A DNA stretch of 64,000 bases from Candidatus Cloacimonadota bacterium. GTDB lineage: Bacteria; Muiribacteriota; UBA6191. This document shows, piece after piece, positions 50,173 through 58,613 of the stretch. Below the pieces are notes generated by a model. The model was not told where the DNA came from. It saw only the letters and a program-made list of their open reading frames with translations, and did no database searches. Location: assembly GCA_023954715.1 (NCBI GenBank), contig JAGSHD010000017.1:1-64000 (forward strand), in the 5' to 3' direction. Position 1 is the first letter of the stretch. Each line of letters begins with the position of its first letter. The position numbers and the translations under genes were made by a program.

Positions 50173-50952
50173 ATGAATAATTTGTATGTAAGTGTAAAAG
50201 AAGCTTGTACTCTACTTGAATGTGGACGAACTAAGATCTATACATACTATATTAATCAAGGATACTTAAGCGTAAAGAAAAAACTGGGAAACCGTTCTTT
50301 CTTTTTACGTGAAGACGTTATGCAAATTAAGCATAATGAAGAGTCTGGTAATGTTCTGACTATTCTTGAGGATCAGCCTAATAAACAATCTTTACTTGTT
50401 CCAATACATCAATCTAAGGATTCTGATAAAACCAATATCTTAAAACCTGCTTCTAATTCTACCGAAGAGATAGCTCAAGATCAGGCTATGACTGAGTACA
50501 TCAGTGACTTGAAAAGCCAGATTCATGAACTTGAAACCACTTTGAAAGAAAAAACTGATGTCATTGATAAATATAAACTTAAAATTTTAGAGAGCATTCC
50601 TCTCATAGAGCATAATGAGAGTCAAAAGCAATTGTCAGAGACCAAGCAATTATTGGAGTTTTCAGAGCAAAGAGGTCAAAGCCTTTTAGAAGAGACCCAC
50701 GAGCTCCAGCAAGAAAACGAAATCAAACAGCAGAATATAGAGAAGAGTCTCAAAGCTGCTTTAGTTTATAAAAACAATTTGAAAGAAGAATCAACTAAAC
50801 TTCAAAAGATTTCACAATTGCAAGAAAAGTATCAAGAACACAGCAATACATTAGAGCAGTGTAGATTTTACGAATTCTCCAGAAAGCGCTCTTTAAAAAT
50901 AGAACTTGATCGAATCATGATTGCTATAAAAAACTTAAGTCATTCTAAATAG
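50173..50952 (+). CDS. HTH (excisionase-like) protein with long coiled coil
   Basis: 259 residues. MNNLYVSVKEACTLLECGRT then YTYYINQGYLSVKKKLGNRSFF is an HTH_17/excisionase-type winged helix. The remaining 190 residues are a Glu/Gln/Lys-rich coiled coil with heptad spacing (about 100-245). It resembles the layout of the MerR-like protein on the other side of the giant lipoprotein (DNA-binding head, coiled-coil tail) without close sequence match. A short leader with switch-like hairpins lies upstream. Probably regulates the lipoprotein or the same regulon; that is inference. Confidence 0.75.
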   Translation: MNNLYVSVKEACTLLECGRTKIYTYYINQGYLSVKKKLGNRSFFLREDVMQIKHNEESGNVLTILEDQPNKQSLLVPIHQSKDSDKTNILKPASNSTEEIAQDQAMTEYISDLKSQIHELETTLKEKTDVIDKYKLKILESIPLIEHNESQKQLSETKQLLEFSEQRGQSLLEETHELQQENEIKQQNIEKSLKAALVYKNNLKEESTKLQKISQLQEKYQEHSNTLEQCRFYEFSRKRSLKIELDRIMIAIKNLSHSK

Positions 50953-50975
50953 ACTTTTGCCTCATTCACATTAAA

Positions 50976-51001
50976 AAACAAACACTACAAACAGTTTGTT
51001 T
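50976..51001 (+). terminator. Terminator-like hairpin after the 50173 gene
   Basis: AAACAAAC (50976-50983) pairs with GTTTGTTT (50994-51001). It starts 24 bases after the stop. The tail is T-rich but interrupted by G. Confidence 0.45.
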
Positions 51002-51342
51002 GTTTATGAAAGTTAACATAATGACAGGTGTACTATTCTTTCAACGAGTAACTGTTTAAGTATTGTTGTGTGCTGTATTTAATAGACAAACATAGTGTTC
51101 TTAGAGCTCTAACAGTGTTTTATTTACTCGTAATTATACAAATTTGTATTTGTTAGTTTATAGGTTTTACTTTTAATTAGTACTTTCTTTGATCTTTTTT
51201 CAATTTTAAAACATAGTCTAATTTACTCTAATCAGACAATCCAAAGTTTAAGCAGTTTTGGCTCCTCGTTTCCTTTTGTACCTTACACTATATCCAAAAG
51301 TAAATAGTTTCAGTTTGTTACTAATGAAAACCCCGTGTTAAT

Positions 51343-51411
51343 GAGTTTTGTATTTTTTGTGACAACCATTCAGCTTAAAACATATTTTTGATAAAGTTTT
51401 CTAAATTTTTA
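51343..51411 (+). repeat. Intergenic repeat family copy 2 (partial)
   Basis: The right part (51366-51411) matches 5747-5796 at about 83 percent: CATTCAGCTTAAAACATA, TTTTTGATAAAG, TTTTCTAAATTTTTAG. The AAAAC-ATA-TTTTTG hairpin and the terminal AAAGTTT-TCT-AAATTTT stem with T-run are kept by matching changes. Its left half is replaced or carries an insertion, and the CCCAAA/TTTGGG stem is reduced. Confidence 0.5.
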
Positions 51412-52356
51412 GTTTACATAGTACGGGAAACCAATTTTGGACGCGTTTATTTTAATTACTATTATTTGTTATCCACTTTCAATCTTGTAAAACTGCATTA
51501 ATAAAGGACTTCATTCATAAAGCCATTTTTAAGCGATTTTAAATATTTTTGGTGCTAGATGTATTTAACTTAAAAGTATCCAATTTTTAAAAAGTGACAT
51601 TTGGTGCGTCTTTCTCTTTATTATTTGTACATTTCAACGAATATCATTTTTTGATTCATTATATAGTTTATCAGTACTCATTTTATTTTATAAACTTTCA
51701 ATTTAATTTTTGACAGGATAATCCACCTAGGATTTATATCCAAATGAAAAGGACCATCTCTATAACGAGAAACCATTTGAATTTTGGTATCTATAAAATT
51801 CTTTCAGTACACTCCAAGTAATCATCCGTATATAATGAGTGATTTAGTTCAAGTTTTTTTGCTATATCGAACGAATCAAAATGCTGACCTATTCTAGTTA
51901 ATACTAAAAATGAAACAGAAGGGCAAGTTTGCTTGCCATAAAATCTAATAAGATTTATTGTTTAATTTAATCAAGTAATATATCAATAAAACCTCAAAAT
52001 AGATTGTGCCATATTCAATTCAATTACTTTAATTTAACTTAGATGTAGGCTCTAAAAGATCATTGCTTAAGCAAATCTAAGTCTATCAAACAATGATTAA
52101 AATTATTGGTTCAGACTTGGCTTGAGAATATGTAAAATTACTAATTTAAAGTTAACATAACATTCATTATGCGCAGTTAGGTTGTTAACACAAAGTAGTA
52201 TCGTCTCGTTAGAGCAAAATAGAAATGTCCCCTCACTAAAAAAACTATACTAGTTTTCCAAAACTTTATAAAACTGTAAAGTCTGAGACAATGCAATAAG
52301 TAAAGCTATAACTAACATTAACGTTAAAATAATTGTCTCAAACTTCCATCTAAATA

Positions 52357-53022
52357 TTATTTACTAGGCCTAAGGCTTCTCATCATATCTTGGAGCATCA
52401 GACTGTAATTTGGTAATGGTGCAATGTAGACTCTTCCTGTACCTTGGATCGTGTTTACAATACCTTCACCAGAAGTCATACTCCCTAAAATGGATTTTGT
52501 TGATTTTGCAACAGAGTAATTTAGAGTCGAGCTTCTTGCAACTGCAAAACTCCCATCAACAACTAATTTATCATCTTTCATATCGATAATTTCAACAGGC
52601 CCCGGTGCACGTACGATAACTGTTCCTGTCCCTTTTGCACTTGTTTGAAACCATCCTTCACCAGAGAACATACTCATAATTGCTTCATTCCGATGAGCTG
52701 AAATTTCGATGCTATCTTCAGCCGCCCAAAATGCGCCTTGATCTAAGATATACTCTTCATTATTTAGCTCCAGTTCAAAAAAGTTATGCATTGATGGCTC
52801 CAATACAAGCTTACCTGTCCCTTTATAAGTCGGTTTAAAAAAGGTTTCTCCACTCAGAGCCGCTTTGAAAAATCCACCAACTCCTCCAGTGGACGTACTT
52901 TCCATTTCGATATCACCTAAATAGTATCTCATGGCACCAGCTTCTACGCGGATGATTTCATTTTGCATCTCAATCTCTACTATGTTCACGCCTTCTTTGG
53001 ATAATGTTTTAAAAGTTGCCAT
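52357..53022 (-). CDS. AIM24 family protein
   Basis: 221 residues, full length for AIM24/DUF124. GAMRYYLGDIEMES, then a glycine-rich loop with a Phe (GGVGGFFKAALSGETFF), a second half repeating the pattern (MFSGEGWFQTSAKGTGTVIV, DGSFAVARSSTLNYSV), and GEGIVNTIQGTGRVYIAPL are family landmarks. The fold is a beta-roll of two related halves. Bacterial members are cytoplasmic or peripheral, of unknown activity; the yeast namesake helps organise the mitochondrial inner membrane. Start ATG has AGGAG eight bases upstream. It is separated from the transglycosylase gene by a terminator (53072-53108), so it is a separate unit. Confidence 0.88.
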   Translation of the reverse strand: MATFKTLSKEGVNIVEIEMQNEIIRVEAGAMRYYLGDIEMESTSTGGVGGFFKAALSGETFFKPTYKGTGKLVLEPSMHNFFELELNNEEYILDQGAFWAAEDSIEISAHRNEAIMSMFSGEGWFQTSAKGTGTVIVRAPGPVEIIDMKDDKLVVDGSFAVARSSTLNYSVAKSTKSILGSMTSGEGIVNTIQGTGRVYIAPLPNYSLMLQDMMRSLRPSK

Positions 53023-53071
53023 ATTCTATACTCCTAATTTCATATTTATTTGTTGTCATATTCTATAATGT

Positions 53072-53108
53072 AAAACTATTGAATCTATTCTTTTATTCCA
53101 ATAGTTTT
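53072..53108 (-). terminator. Terminator after the transglycosylase gene
   Basis: AAAACTATTG (53072-53081) pairs with CAATAGTTTT (53099-53108), ten perfect base pairs around 17 bases. On the minus strand the stem ends in TTTT and follows the stop of the transglycosylase gene by about 30 bp. Confidence 0.65.
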
Positions 53109-53136
53109 GACAATACTCATTACCTAAGCAAACTCA

Positions 53137-54231
53137 TCAATTATATATTTTTTGATAATACTGATAAGATCCAAGGACTCTTTCTAAATAAGAGCTCGTC
53201 TCTTTGTAGCCTACACAATCTTCAAAGAGTGTATTTCTAGTATTGGAACATTTTTTCCATCTCTTTACTGGAGCTGGCCCTGCATTATATGCAGCAACCA
53301 TATATTGGAGCTGTCCTTTATATCTCTTTTTTAACTTAGAAAGGTAGTAAACACCATAAATAATATTTAATTCGAACCTAAACAAGTCGCTAGTATTGAA
53401 CTTTGATTTAAACAATCCTGGAAATTTTATCGAAATTTCATGGTGCAATTCTTTCGCCGTTTTTGGCATAAGTTGCATTAACCCCAATGCTCCCGCATGA
53501 GATTTTGCTCTTTCATTAAAGTGTGTTTCCTCTCTCATAATTGCGTAAATTAGTCCTATATCTACATCAAACTTCTTTGATATTTTTTCTATAATTGTAT
53601 AATAAGGTCTTGGGTATAACAGAAATAATTGTTTTTGTTGAAAGTGCTTTTCTATAACAGAAAACTCATCGAGCTTATAGGACAAATTTAGTAAAAAAAA
53701 CATCTTATGCAGACGTTTTAAACGAATTAAACAATCCACTCTTTTCATCAATATCTGTAACTTGATCAACCTATAAAGCTGAGCACCGGTAATAAATTTA
53801 GTGGTTGGTAAATATGTTTTTACAAAAGAAAGTTTTTCGATTTTCCCTATATCGACTCTTGATAGGTCTTGGATTTTTTGCAAAGTGTATAAACTAGAAA
53901 AGACTTTAGAATAAGCCATTTCTGCAGCTTGAAACTTATCTTTTTGAAAAAAAACTTCTGCATCGTTTAACCGACTTATAAAACTAACTTTATCACTTTT
54001 TTTGCTTAAAATGTGATTTACTTGATAGTTTATTTTCTTTGTAATGATCTCTTTTTCAACAGTAAACTGCTGCTGGGGATTTTCAAATTTTAATGGAGTG
54101 AATATATTGAACTCATCTGCAGTAATCGTTTTTAAAAGCTGATTTTCTAATGAATTTGATTTTTTAGCTAAGTAAAAAAAACCACAATTTATAAGAGATA
54201 AACAAAGTATAAACTTTAAAACAAACTTCAT
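53137..54231 (-). CDS. Membrane-anchored or lipidated lytic transglycosylase (SLT type)
   Basis: 364 residues. A hydrophobic N-terminus with INCGFF (not a clean lipobox: Asn at -1) serves as signal or anchor. A helical region (about 60-210) is followed by the SLT domain: IYAIMREETHFNERAKSHAG with the catalytic Glu near residue 235, GLMQLMPKTA, LNIIYGVYYLSKL, and MVAAYNAGPAPVKRW. Cleaves peptidoglycan between MurNAc and GlcNAc to form 1,6-anhydroMurNAc in the periplasm. The gene lies 5 bp after the histidine kinase gene on the same strand, so they are probably co-transcribed. Catalytic residues look intact. Confidence 0.92.
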   Translation of the reverse strand: MKFVLKFILCLSLINCGFFYLAKKSNSLENQLLKTITADEFNIFTPLKFENPQQQFTVEKEIITKKINYQVNHILSKKSDKVSFISRLNDAEVFFQKDKFQAAEMAYSKVFSSLYTLQKIQDLSRVDIGKIEKLSFVKTYLPTTKFITGAQLYRLIKLQILMKRVDCLIRLKRLHKMFFLLNLSYKLDEFSVIEKHFQQKQLFLLYPRPYYTIIEKISKKFDVDIGLIYAIMREETHFNERAKSHAGALGLMQLMPKTAKELHHEISIKFPGLFKSKFNTSDLFRFELNIIYGVYYLSKLKKRYKGQLQYMVAAYNAGPAPVKRWKKCSNTRNTLFEDCVGYKETSSYLERVLGSYQYYQKIYN

Positions 54232-54236
54232 TCGAT

Positions 54237-55331
54237 CTAAGTACTTAAAGTTGGTATTATTTTTCTAGGGAATTTTAATACAAAAACCGTTCCTTGCTGT
54301 GCAGAACTTTCCACAAATACATCTCCACCAATTGCCCTTATACTAGTATAGATAAAATAGAGACCTAAGCCCTTACCATCTTCTCCACCAGCTCCTAATG
54401 CCCCTTTTGTTGTATAAAAGGGGGTGAATATATGAGCCAGTTTACTCTCTTCAAACCCTACTCCCGAGTCTTTGAATTTAACCCAGATAAACTCTTCGTT
54501 AAACTCAGAATCTACAATAATTTTACCTTTAGTAGAAATAGCATGAATTGCATTGGTCATAATATCAATCATGATTTGTTTTAAAAGATCTCTATCAATC
54601 TCAACAATTAGTCCTTCTTTAATATTATTAGTAAATGATATTTCTCTGCTTTTTAGCTCATAAGAGTAAAGTTCACTAATTTCTTGAATTGACTCTCTAA
54701 CATCCCTATCAACACAGTGATGAACATGCTGAAACGAGAAATTTAATAAGCGATTTACTATTTCTGTACCTCTAACAATGGCATCTTCTACTACCTTTAC
54801 GAACCTTTCTTTATATTTATCATTGCCCGAAAACAACTCTAAGTATCCAGACACACCGGCAAATATGTTGTTAAATTCATGTGCTGTTCCTGATGATAAT
54901 AGTTCAATACTTTTTAAGTTGGAGTCATGAAATTTCTTTTGATCTGAAAACATTAATTTTGAAATATCTCTAAAGGTTACAATCAATATGGCCTTCTTAC
55001 TATCTTCATCATGTACTCGCTTCAAACAGAGCCCTAACCATACTTCATTCAAACTATGCTCTACAGAAAAATATAGATCAGCTCGAGTGACTTTTCCTTC
55101 TAAAAAAGCTTGTTGCGATAAATCTCGTAACTCCAAAAATCGATCTTGAGAAAGAAGGATTTCAAAACTCGTAATATCTACGATTTTTTCTAGAAGCTCT
55201 AACCCATAAGGATTTACATAAGAGATTTCTAGACTTTCTTCAATAACTAGGATTCCTGAATCTATCGAGTCTAGAATCAATGGGACTTTACTTAGATCTA
55301 AGCTATTTGAATTCTCTATTTTTTTTGTCAT
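54237..55331 (-). CDS. PAS-domain histidine kinase
   Basis: 364 residues, no membrane segment. A PAS-like sensor (IESGILVIEES, YVNPYGLELLEK) spans about 15-130. The phosphoacceptor is His in GTAHEFNNIFAG near residue 153. The ATPase has N-box DIMTNAIHAI (about 260), G1 KDSGVGFEES and G2 GKGLGLYFIY. It lies divergently from a sigma-54 activator whose receiver domain is degenerate, so the direct phosphorelay partner may be elsewhere or the signal may pass without phosphotransfer. It precedes the transglycosylase gene in an operon, which ties the signal to cell-wall remodelling. Confidence 0.9.
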   Translation of the reverse strand: MTKKIENSNSLDLSKVPLILDSIDSGILVIEESLEISYVNPYGLELLEKIVDITSFEILLSQDRFLELRDLSQQAFLEGKVTRADLYFSVEHSLNEVWLGLCLKRVHDEDSKKAILIVTFRDISKLMFSDQKKFHDSNLKSIELLSSGTAHEFNNIFAGVSGYLELFSGNDKYKERFVKVVEDAIVRGTEIVNRLLNFSFQHVHHCVDRDVRESIQEISELYSYELKSREISFTNNIKEGLIVEIDRDLLKQIMIDIMTNAIHAISTKGKIIVDSEFNEEFIWVKFKDSGVGFEESKLAHIFTPFYTTKGALGAGGEDGKGLGLYFIYTSIRAIGGDVFVESSAQQGTVFVLKFPRKIIPTLST

Positions 55332-55835
55332 ATATTTCCATTTGCCATATTTACAAAATATTTAATTTTTATTAAGTTCTAAACATCGATTAACAATGTA
55401 ATAAAGTATATCTAGCTTTGGTTAACACTTATTAATAATACCATTAGCATACACATATCTCTAGCTTCCATATCACCTAAATCTTAAATTTGCCTACTCA
55501 ACTACCTCGTATTTAAGACTAATTGTCATCAACATATAATATTTAGATGTTTTAAATTTATCTACTATTTTATTAATTTTTTTTATAAGTATTTACCCCA
55601 TATTACAATTTTATTTAGTAACCCTTGCTTTAGCGCATAAAATATGGTCTTTATTGTATGATTTTCCACATTTTTAAAAATTTAAACTAAGACTTTCGTA
55701 GTCTCATTGAAAATCTATAAGTCATTTATGGACTACTTTAGACTCATATGTCGTAGAATTGAGAAAACCTAGCAAAAGTAACAACACTTTTGTTAAAATT
55801 AAACTGTTACACTTCATGCATACACTCAGGATTAT
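55332..55835. other. 500-bp divergent gap between kinase and sigma-54 activator
   Basis: No gene seen. AGACT/AGTCT around TTCGT makes a small hairpin at 55690-55704. I find no -24/-12 (GG..GC) sigma-54 promoter, so both genes probably use sigma-70-type promoters that I cannot assign. Confidence 0.4.
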
Positions 55836-57233
55836 ATGGAATTTTTATTAATATTTGCAAAAAGCGAAGATGAAGTATTGCCTACTATTCTTCCTTTGCA
55901 AGACAAATATGAAACAGCGATTCTTGAAGAAGGAGACTTGGTTGATACTATAATATCTGAACAAGCTCCTAATGCTATATTGTTTTTCTCTTCGTTTCCT
56001 TCAAGTAGAGATGTATGTCTCAGCACATTAAACACCATGTATCCTAGTAGCCCAATTATCTATATTCATAACGAAGAAAATCGGATTCGCTCATTAGCAA
56101 CGCTAGAGAAAACGGTAGACCTTGTACTAAAAACAGTTCCACCACCTAGTTTTATATTAGATATTGTAGATAAGTGTATAAATAATAAGGCTAAAGCTAC
56201 ACCAAATCATCTACCACAAGATAGCCTCAGTAAAATTGATACTCCTAGCTCCCCTTTAATGCAACGAATCTATAGGATGGCAAAGAAGGTTGCTCCAACC
56301 AATGCTACTATTTTAATCACTGGTGAGAGTGGTACTGGTAAAGAGGTTACTGCAAATTGGATTCATTCTCAGTCTCCAAGAAGTAACCAACCATTTATTG
56401 CTATCAATTGTGGGGCGATTACCGAATCCATATTAGAGTCTGAACTATTTGGCTATAAAAAAGGCGCTTTTACTGGAGCTGAAAAAGATAAAACTGGTTT
56501 AATCGAAGCTGCCCACAATGGCACTTTGTTTCTTGATGAAATCGGTGAAATGCCGTTGACCCTTCAGGTTAAGTTACTGAGAGTTCTTCAAGATCGTAAG
56601 CTACGACGAGTTGGAGATATCGAGGATATAGCAGTAAGTGTTCGAATCATAGCAGCCACAAACAAAAACTTAAAATCTTTAGTAGAAAAAAACTTGTTTC
56701 GTGAAGACTTATATTATCGTTTAAACGTAGTTCATTTACATCTACCTCCTCTTAGAGAAAGAAAAGAAGAGCTACCACATTTAATAGAAACATTTTTTAC
56801 TAACTTTGCTAATGCCCATAACTCAAGTGCAACTACTATTGCTCCTTCAACTCTATCAATCTTAATGTATTACGATTATGCAGGAAACATCAGAGAACTT
56901 CAAAACATCATTGAATTTGCAGTGATTATGAGTGATGGCAGCAGTCTTCAACCCTATGATTTACCCAATGAAATGCAACAAGATGCTCCTGGAAACCTAC
57001 TACCTGCTCCAGAGCATGATGAAAGCAATAACTTAGTTAATTTTGAGTCACTACATCAATTTTTAGAGCATCATTATGATCTAGTTAACCCAAGTATTGC
57101 TGAACTTGAAAAGGTCCTCATTCAAGAGCGATTAAAAATGCATAAAGAAAATCAAAAGCAAGTAGCCGAATCACTCGGTATATCAAGAACCTCACTTTGG
57201 CGAAAAATCAAAGAATACGAGCTCGATAATTAA
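55836..57233 (+). CDS. Sigma-54-dependent transcriptional activator with degenerate receiver
   Basis: 465 residues. The N-terminal 115 residues follow a receiver-domain strand/helix order, but the acidic pocket is replaced by IFAKSED and the phosphoacceptor strand reads AILFFSSF with no Asp. The AAA+ domain is complete: GESGTGKE (Walker A), GAFTGA loop for sigma-54 contact, [12 protein letters not shown] (Walker B), the arginine finger region [11 protein letters not shown]. The C-terminal Fis-type HTH ([20 protein letters not shown]) binds upstream enhancers. Start ATG follows AGGA by five bases. Because phosphorylation is impossible at the normal site, activation probably depends on binding or on the adjacent kinase in another way. 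Confidence 0.92.
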   Translation: MEFLLIFAKSEDEVLPTILPLQDKYETAILEEGDLVDTIISEQAPNAILFFSSFPSSRDVCLSTLNTMYPSSPIIYIHNEENRIRSLATLEKTVDLVLKTVPPPSFILDIVDKCINNKAKATPNHLPQDSLSKIDTPSSPLMQRIYRMAKKVAPTNATILITGESGTGKEVTANWIHSQSPRSNQPFIAINCGAITESILESELFGYKKGAFTGAEKDKTGLIEAAHNGTLFLDEIGEMPLTLQVKLLRVLQDRKLRRVGDIEDIAVSVRIIAATNKNLKSLVEKNLFREDLYYRLNVVHLHLPPLRERKEELPHLIETFFTNFANAHNSSATTIAPSTLSILMYYDYAGNIRELQNIIEFAVIMSDGSSLQPYDLPNEMQQDAPGNLLPAPEHDESNNLVNFESLHQFLEHHYDLVNPSIAELEKVLIQERLKMHKENQKQVAESLGISRTSLWRKIKEYELDN

Positions 57234-57261
57234 CTTTATAAACATCATACAGATCTCTACC

Positions 57262-57356
57262 TATACAAAAGGCTAGAGTTTATTGTATAAAATGTACACC
57301 CTTTAAATTTAACTTTGCTTATCATTTATTGAGTGTTAGCTCAATCTTAAGCAAAG
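57262..57356 (+). promoter_or_regulatory. Predicted promoter and 44-base leader hairpin
   Basis: TATACA (57262-57267), 18 bases, TATAAA (57286-57291). In the leader, CTTTGCTTA (57313-57321) pairs with TAAGCAAAG (57348-57356), and inside it ATTGAG (57328-57333) with CTCAAT (57340-57345). The structure ends 15 bases before the ATG at 57372, which has no clear ribosome-binding site. Confidence 0.5.
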
Positions 57357-57371
57357 ACGAATTAAAATAGT

Positions 57372-58613
57372 ATGAAAAGCACTACTTTTGTTATTTTAAC
57401 TTTTTTATTGAGTCTATCTTATGTAAACGCATTTTACACTTTAGATGAATCTTCAACTATTTGGAGAAGGTCTTCCTCTATTCACGCTCATTCTGCTAAA
57501 CTTTTTTTAGACCGAAATAAAGTTGACACAGCTTTGGTAGAATTAAAAAAAGCCTTACATGATCAACCTGGAAATCGCCAAATATCTACCAAACTAGCTG
57601 AACTCTATTTCAAGCAAAAAAAATATCGAGAGGCCTTAGATCTTTTGCTACCCTTTCAAACTGTATCTACCAAAAAAAATAATATTTATTACTTTATTGG
57701 TCTAATCAATGATCGAATCAAAAAGTATAAAACAGCCTATATTTACTATAAAAAGGCCTTTAAACTAGATCCAACCTTACTAAAAGCTAGACTAAGAATT
57801 GCCCAGCTATTTATAAAAAAAGGTTTATATTATGATGCAGCAACTCACTTAAAGAACATCTTAGAAATCAACCCGGATTACAAACCAGCTAAATTAGAGT
57901 TTGAACTCACTCTTAGGCTCATAAAAGAAAATAAAACATCTGTCTTTCGTAGAGGTAATTTAGTGATTACTTTTGAGGATTACAATTTAATTCGTGATAT
58001 TGAAGAGTGGTATCCCTACTTACAAGAAAAAATCTACTACATGCAAAATACTTTTAACGTAAAAAACCAAGTTGTATGGATAAAAATCGTTAAAAAAATA
58101 AGAAGTAAAGGAAACCCACCGGCATTGTATAGAAACATAGACAAAAAAATCTATATTACTGAAGACTCTTTACGTAGAAAATACACTTCTTTATTCGCCC
58201 ATGAATTAACATATTTATTTGCCCATAAAATGAATGTAAATAAAGCCCCTACTTGGCTATTAGAAGGAATCGCTTTATATTTTTCTAAGCCAAATATTTT
58301 GAAAAATATGTCAATCCGAAAACTTCGTGGAGATTGGGATACCTTAGATGATGCATTTCACAAAGATAAAAGGTATCTAAACTTTCATCAAATCGATAAA
58401 GCTTTAAAAATTAAACTGTTTCACTCATTTTTAATTGTGAAATATCTAATCACTAGATATGGTTTTGAAAATCTTGAAAAATTTGTTAAGCTCTTTGCTG
58501 AGAAGAAAATCAAAACCAAGGATGCCATTTGGCAGGTTTACCATGTTAGCTATAGAAAGTTAAAACTTGATTTTGATGTGTTTATGATCAGTAATCACTA
58601 TTTTAAAACTTGA
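57372..58613 (+). CDS. Exported TPR protein with degenerate MA-type peptidase site
   Basis: 413 residues. Signal peptide MKSTTFVILTFLLSLSYVNA. TPR motifs at about 30-190 (TALVELKKALHDQPGNRQI, YREALDLLLPFQT, KTAYIYYKKAFKLDP). The C-terminal part has the gluzincin pattern FAHELTYLFAHKMN then APTWLLEGIALYFS near residues 275 and 295, as in peptidase MA-like proteins, but the second zinc His of HELTH is Tyr. Catalysis is therefore doubtful unless another His (AHK) substitutes. The gene overlaps the convergent GT4 gene by 16 bp. Possibly a periplasmic scaffold derived from a peptidase. Confidence 0.8.
   Translation: MKSTTFVILTFLLSLSYVNAFYTLDESSTIWRRSSSIHAHSAKLFLDRNKVDTALVELKKALHDQPGNRQISTKLAELYFKQKKYREALDLLLPFQTVSTKKNNIYYFIGLINDRIKKYKTAYIYYKKAFKLDPTLLKARLRIAQLFIKKGLYYDAATHLKNILEINPDYKPAKLEFELTLRLIKENKTSVFRRGNLVITFEDYNLIRDIEEWYPYLQEKIYYMQNTFNVKNQVVWIKIVKKIRSKGNPPALYRNIDKKIYITEDSLRRKYTSLFAHELTYLFAHKMNVNKAPTWLLEGIALYFSKPNILKNMSIRKLRGDWDTLDDAFHKDKRYLNFHQIDKALKIKLFHSFLIVKYLITRYGFENLEKFVKLFAEKKIKTKDAIWQVYHVSYRKLKLDFDVFMISNHYFKT

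Larger units (their letters stand above)
50953..52356. other. 1.4-kb AT-rich gene-free stretch
   Basis: No credible coding frame on either strand. It holds the hairpin at 50976-51001, a copy of the intergenic repeat family (51343-51411), a 6-bp stem GGCAAG-TTTG-CTTGCC (51922-51937), the 12-bp palindrome TTGCTTAAGCAA (52063-52074), and a 9-bp inverted repeat TGAGACAAT/ATTGTCTCA (52284-52292, 52332-52340) before the AIM24 stop. A single DnaA-box-like TTATCCACT lies at 51469. Without dnaA/dnaN/gidA neighbours this is not an origin. Confidence 0.5.

Noticed and set aside
51469-51477. DnaA-box-like TTATCCACT as part of an origin
   Set aside because: Single imperfect box, no dnaA, dnaN, rpmH or gidA nearby and no box cluster.
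55690-55704. Hairpin as a terminator
   Set aside because: No T-run on either side.
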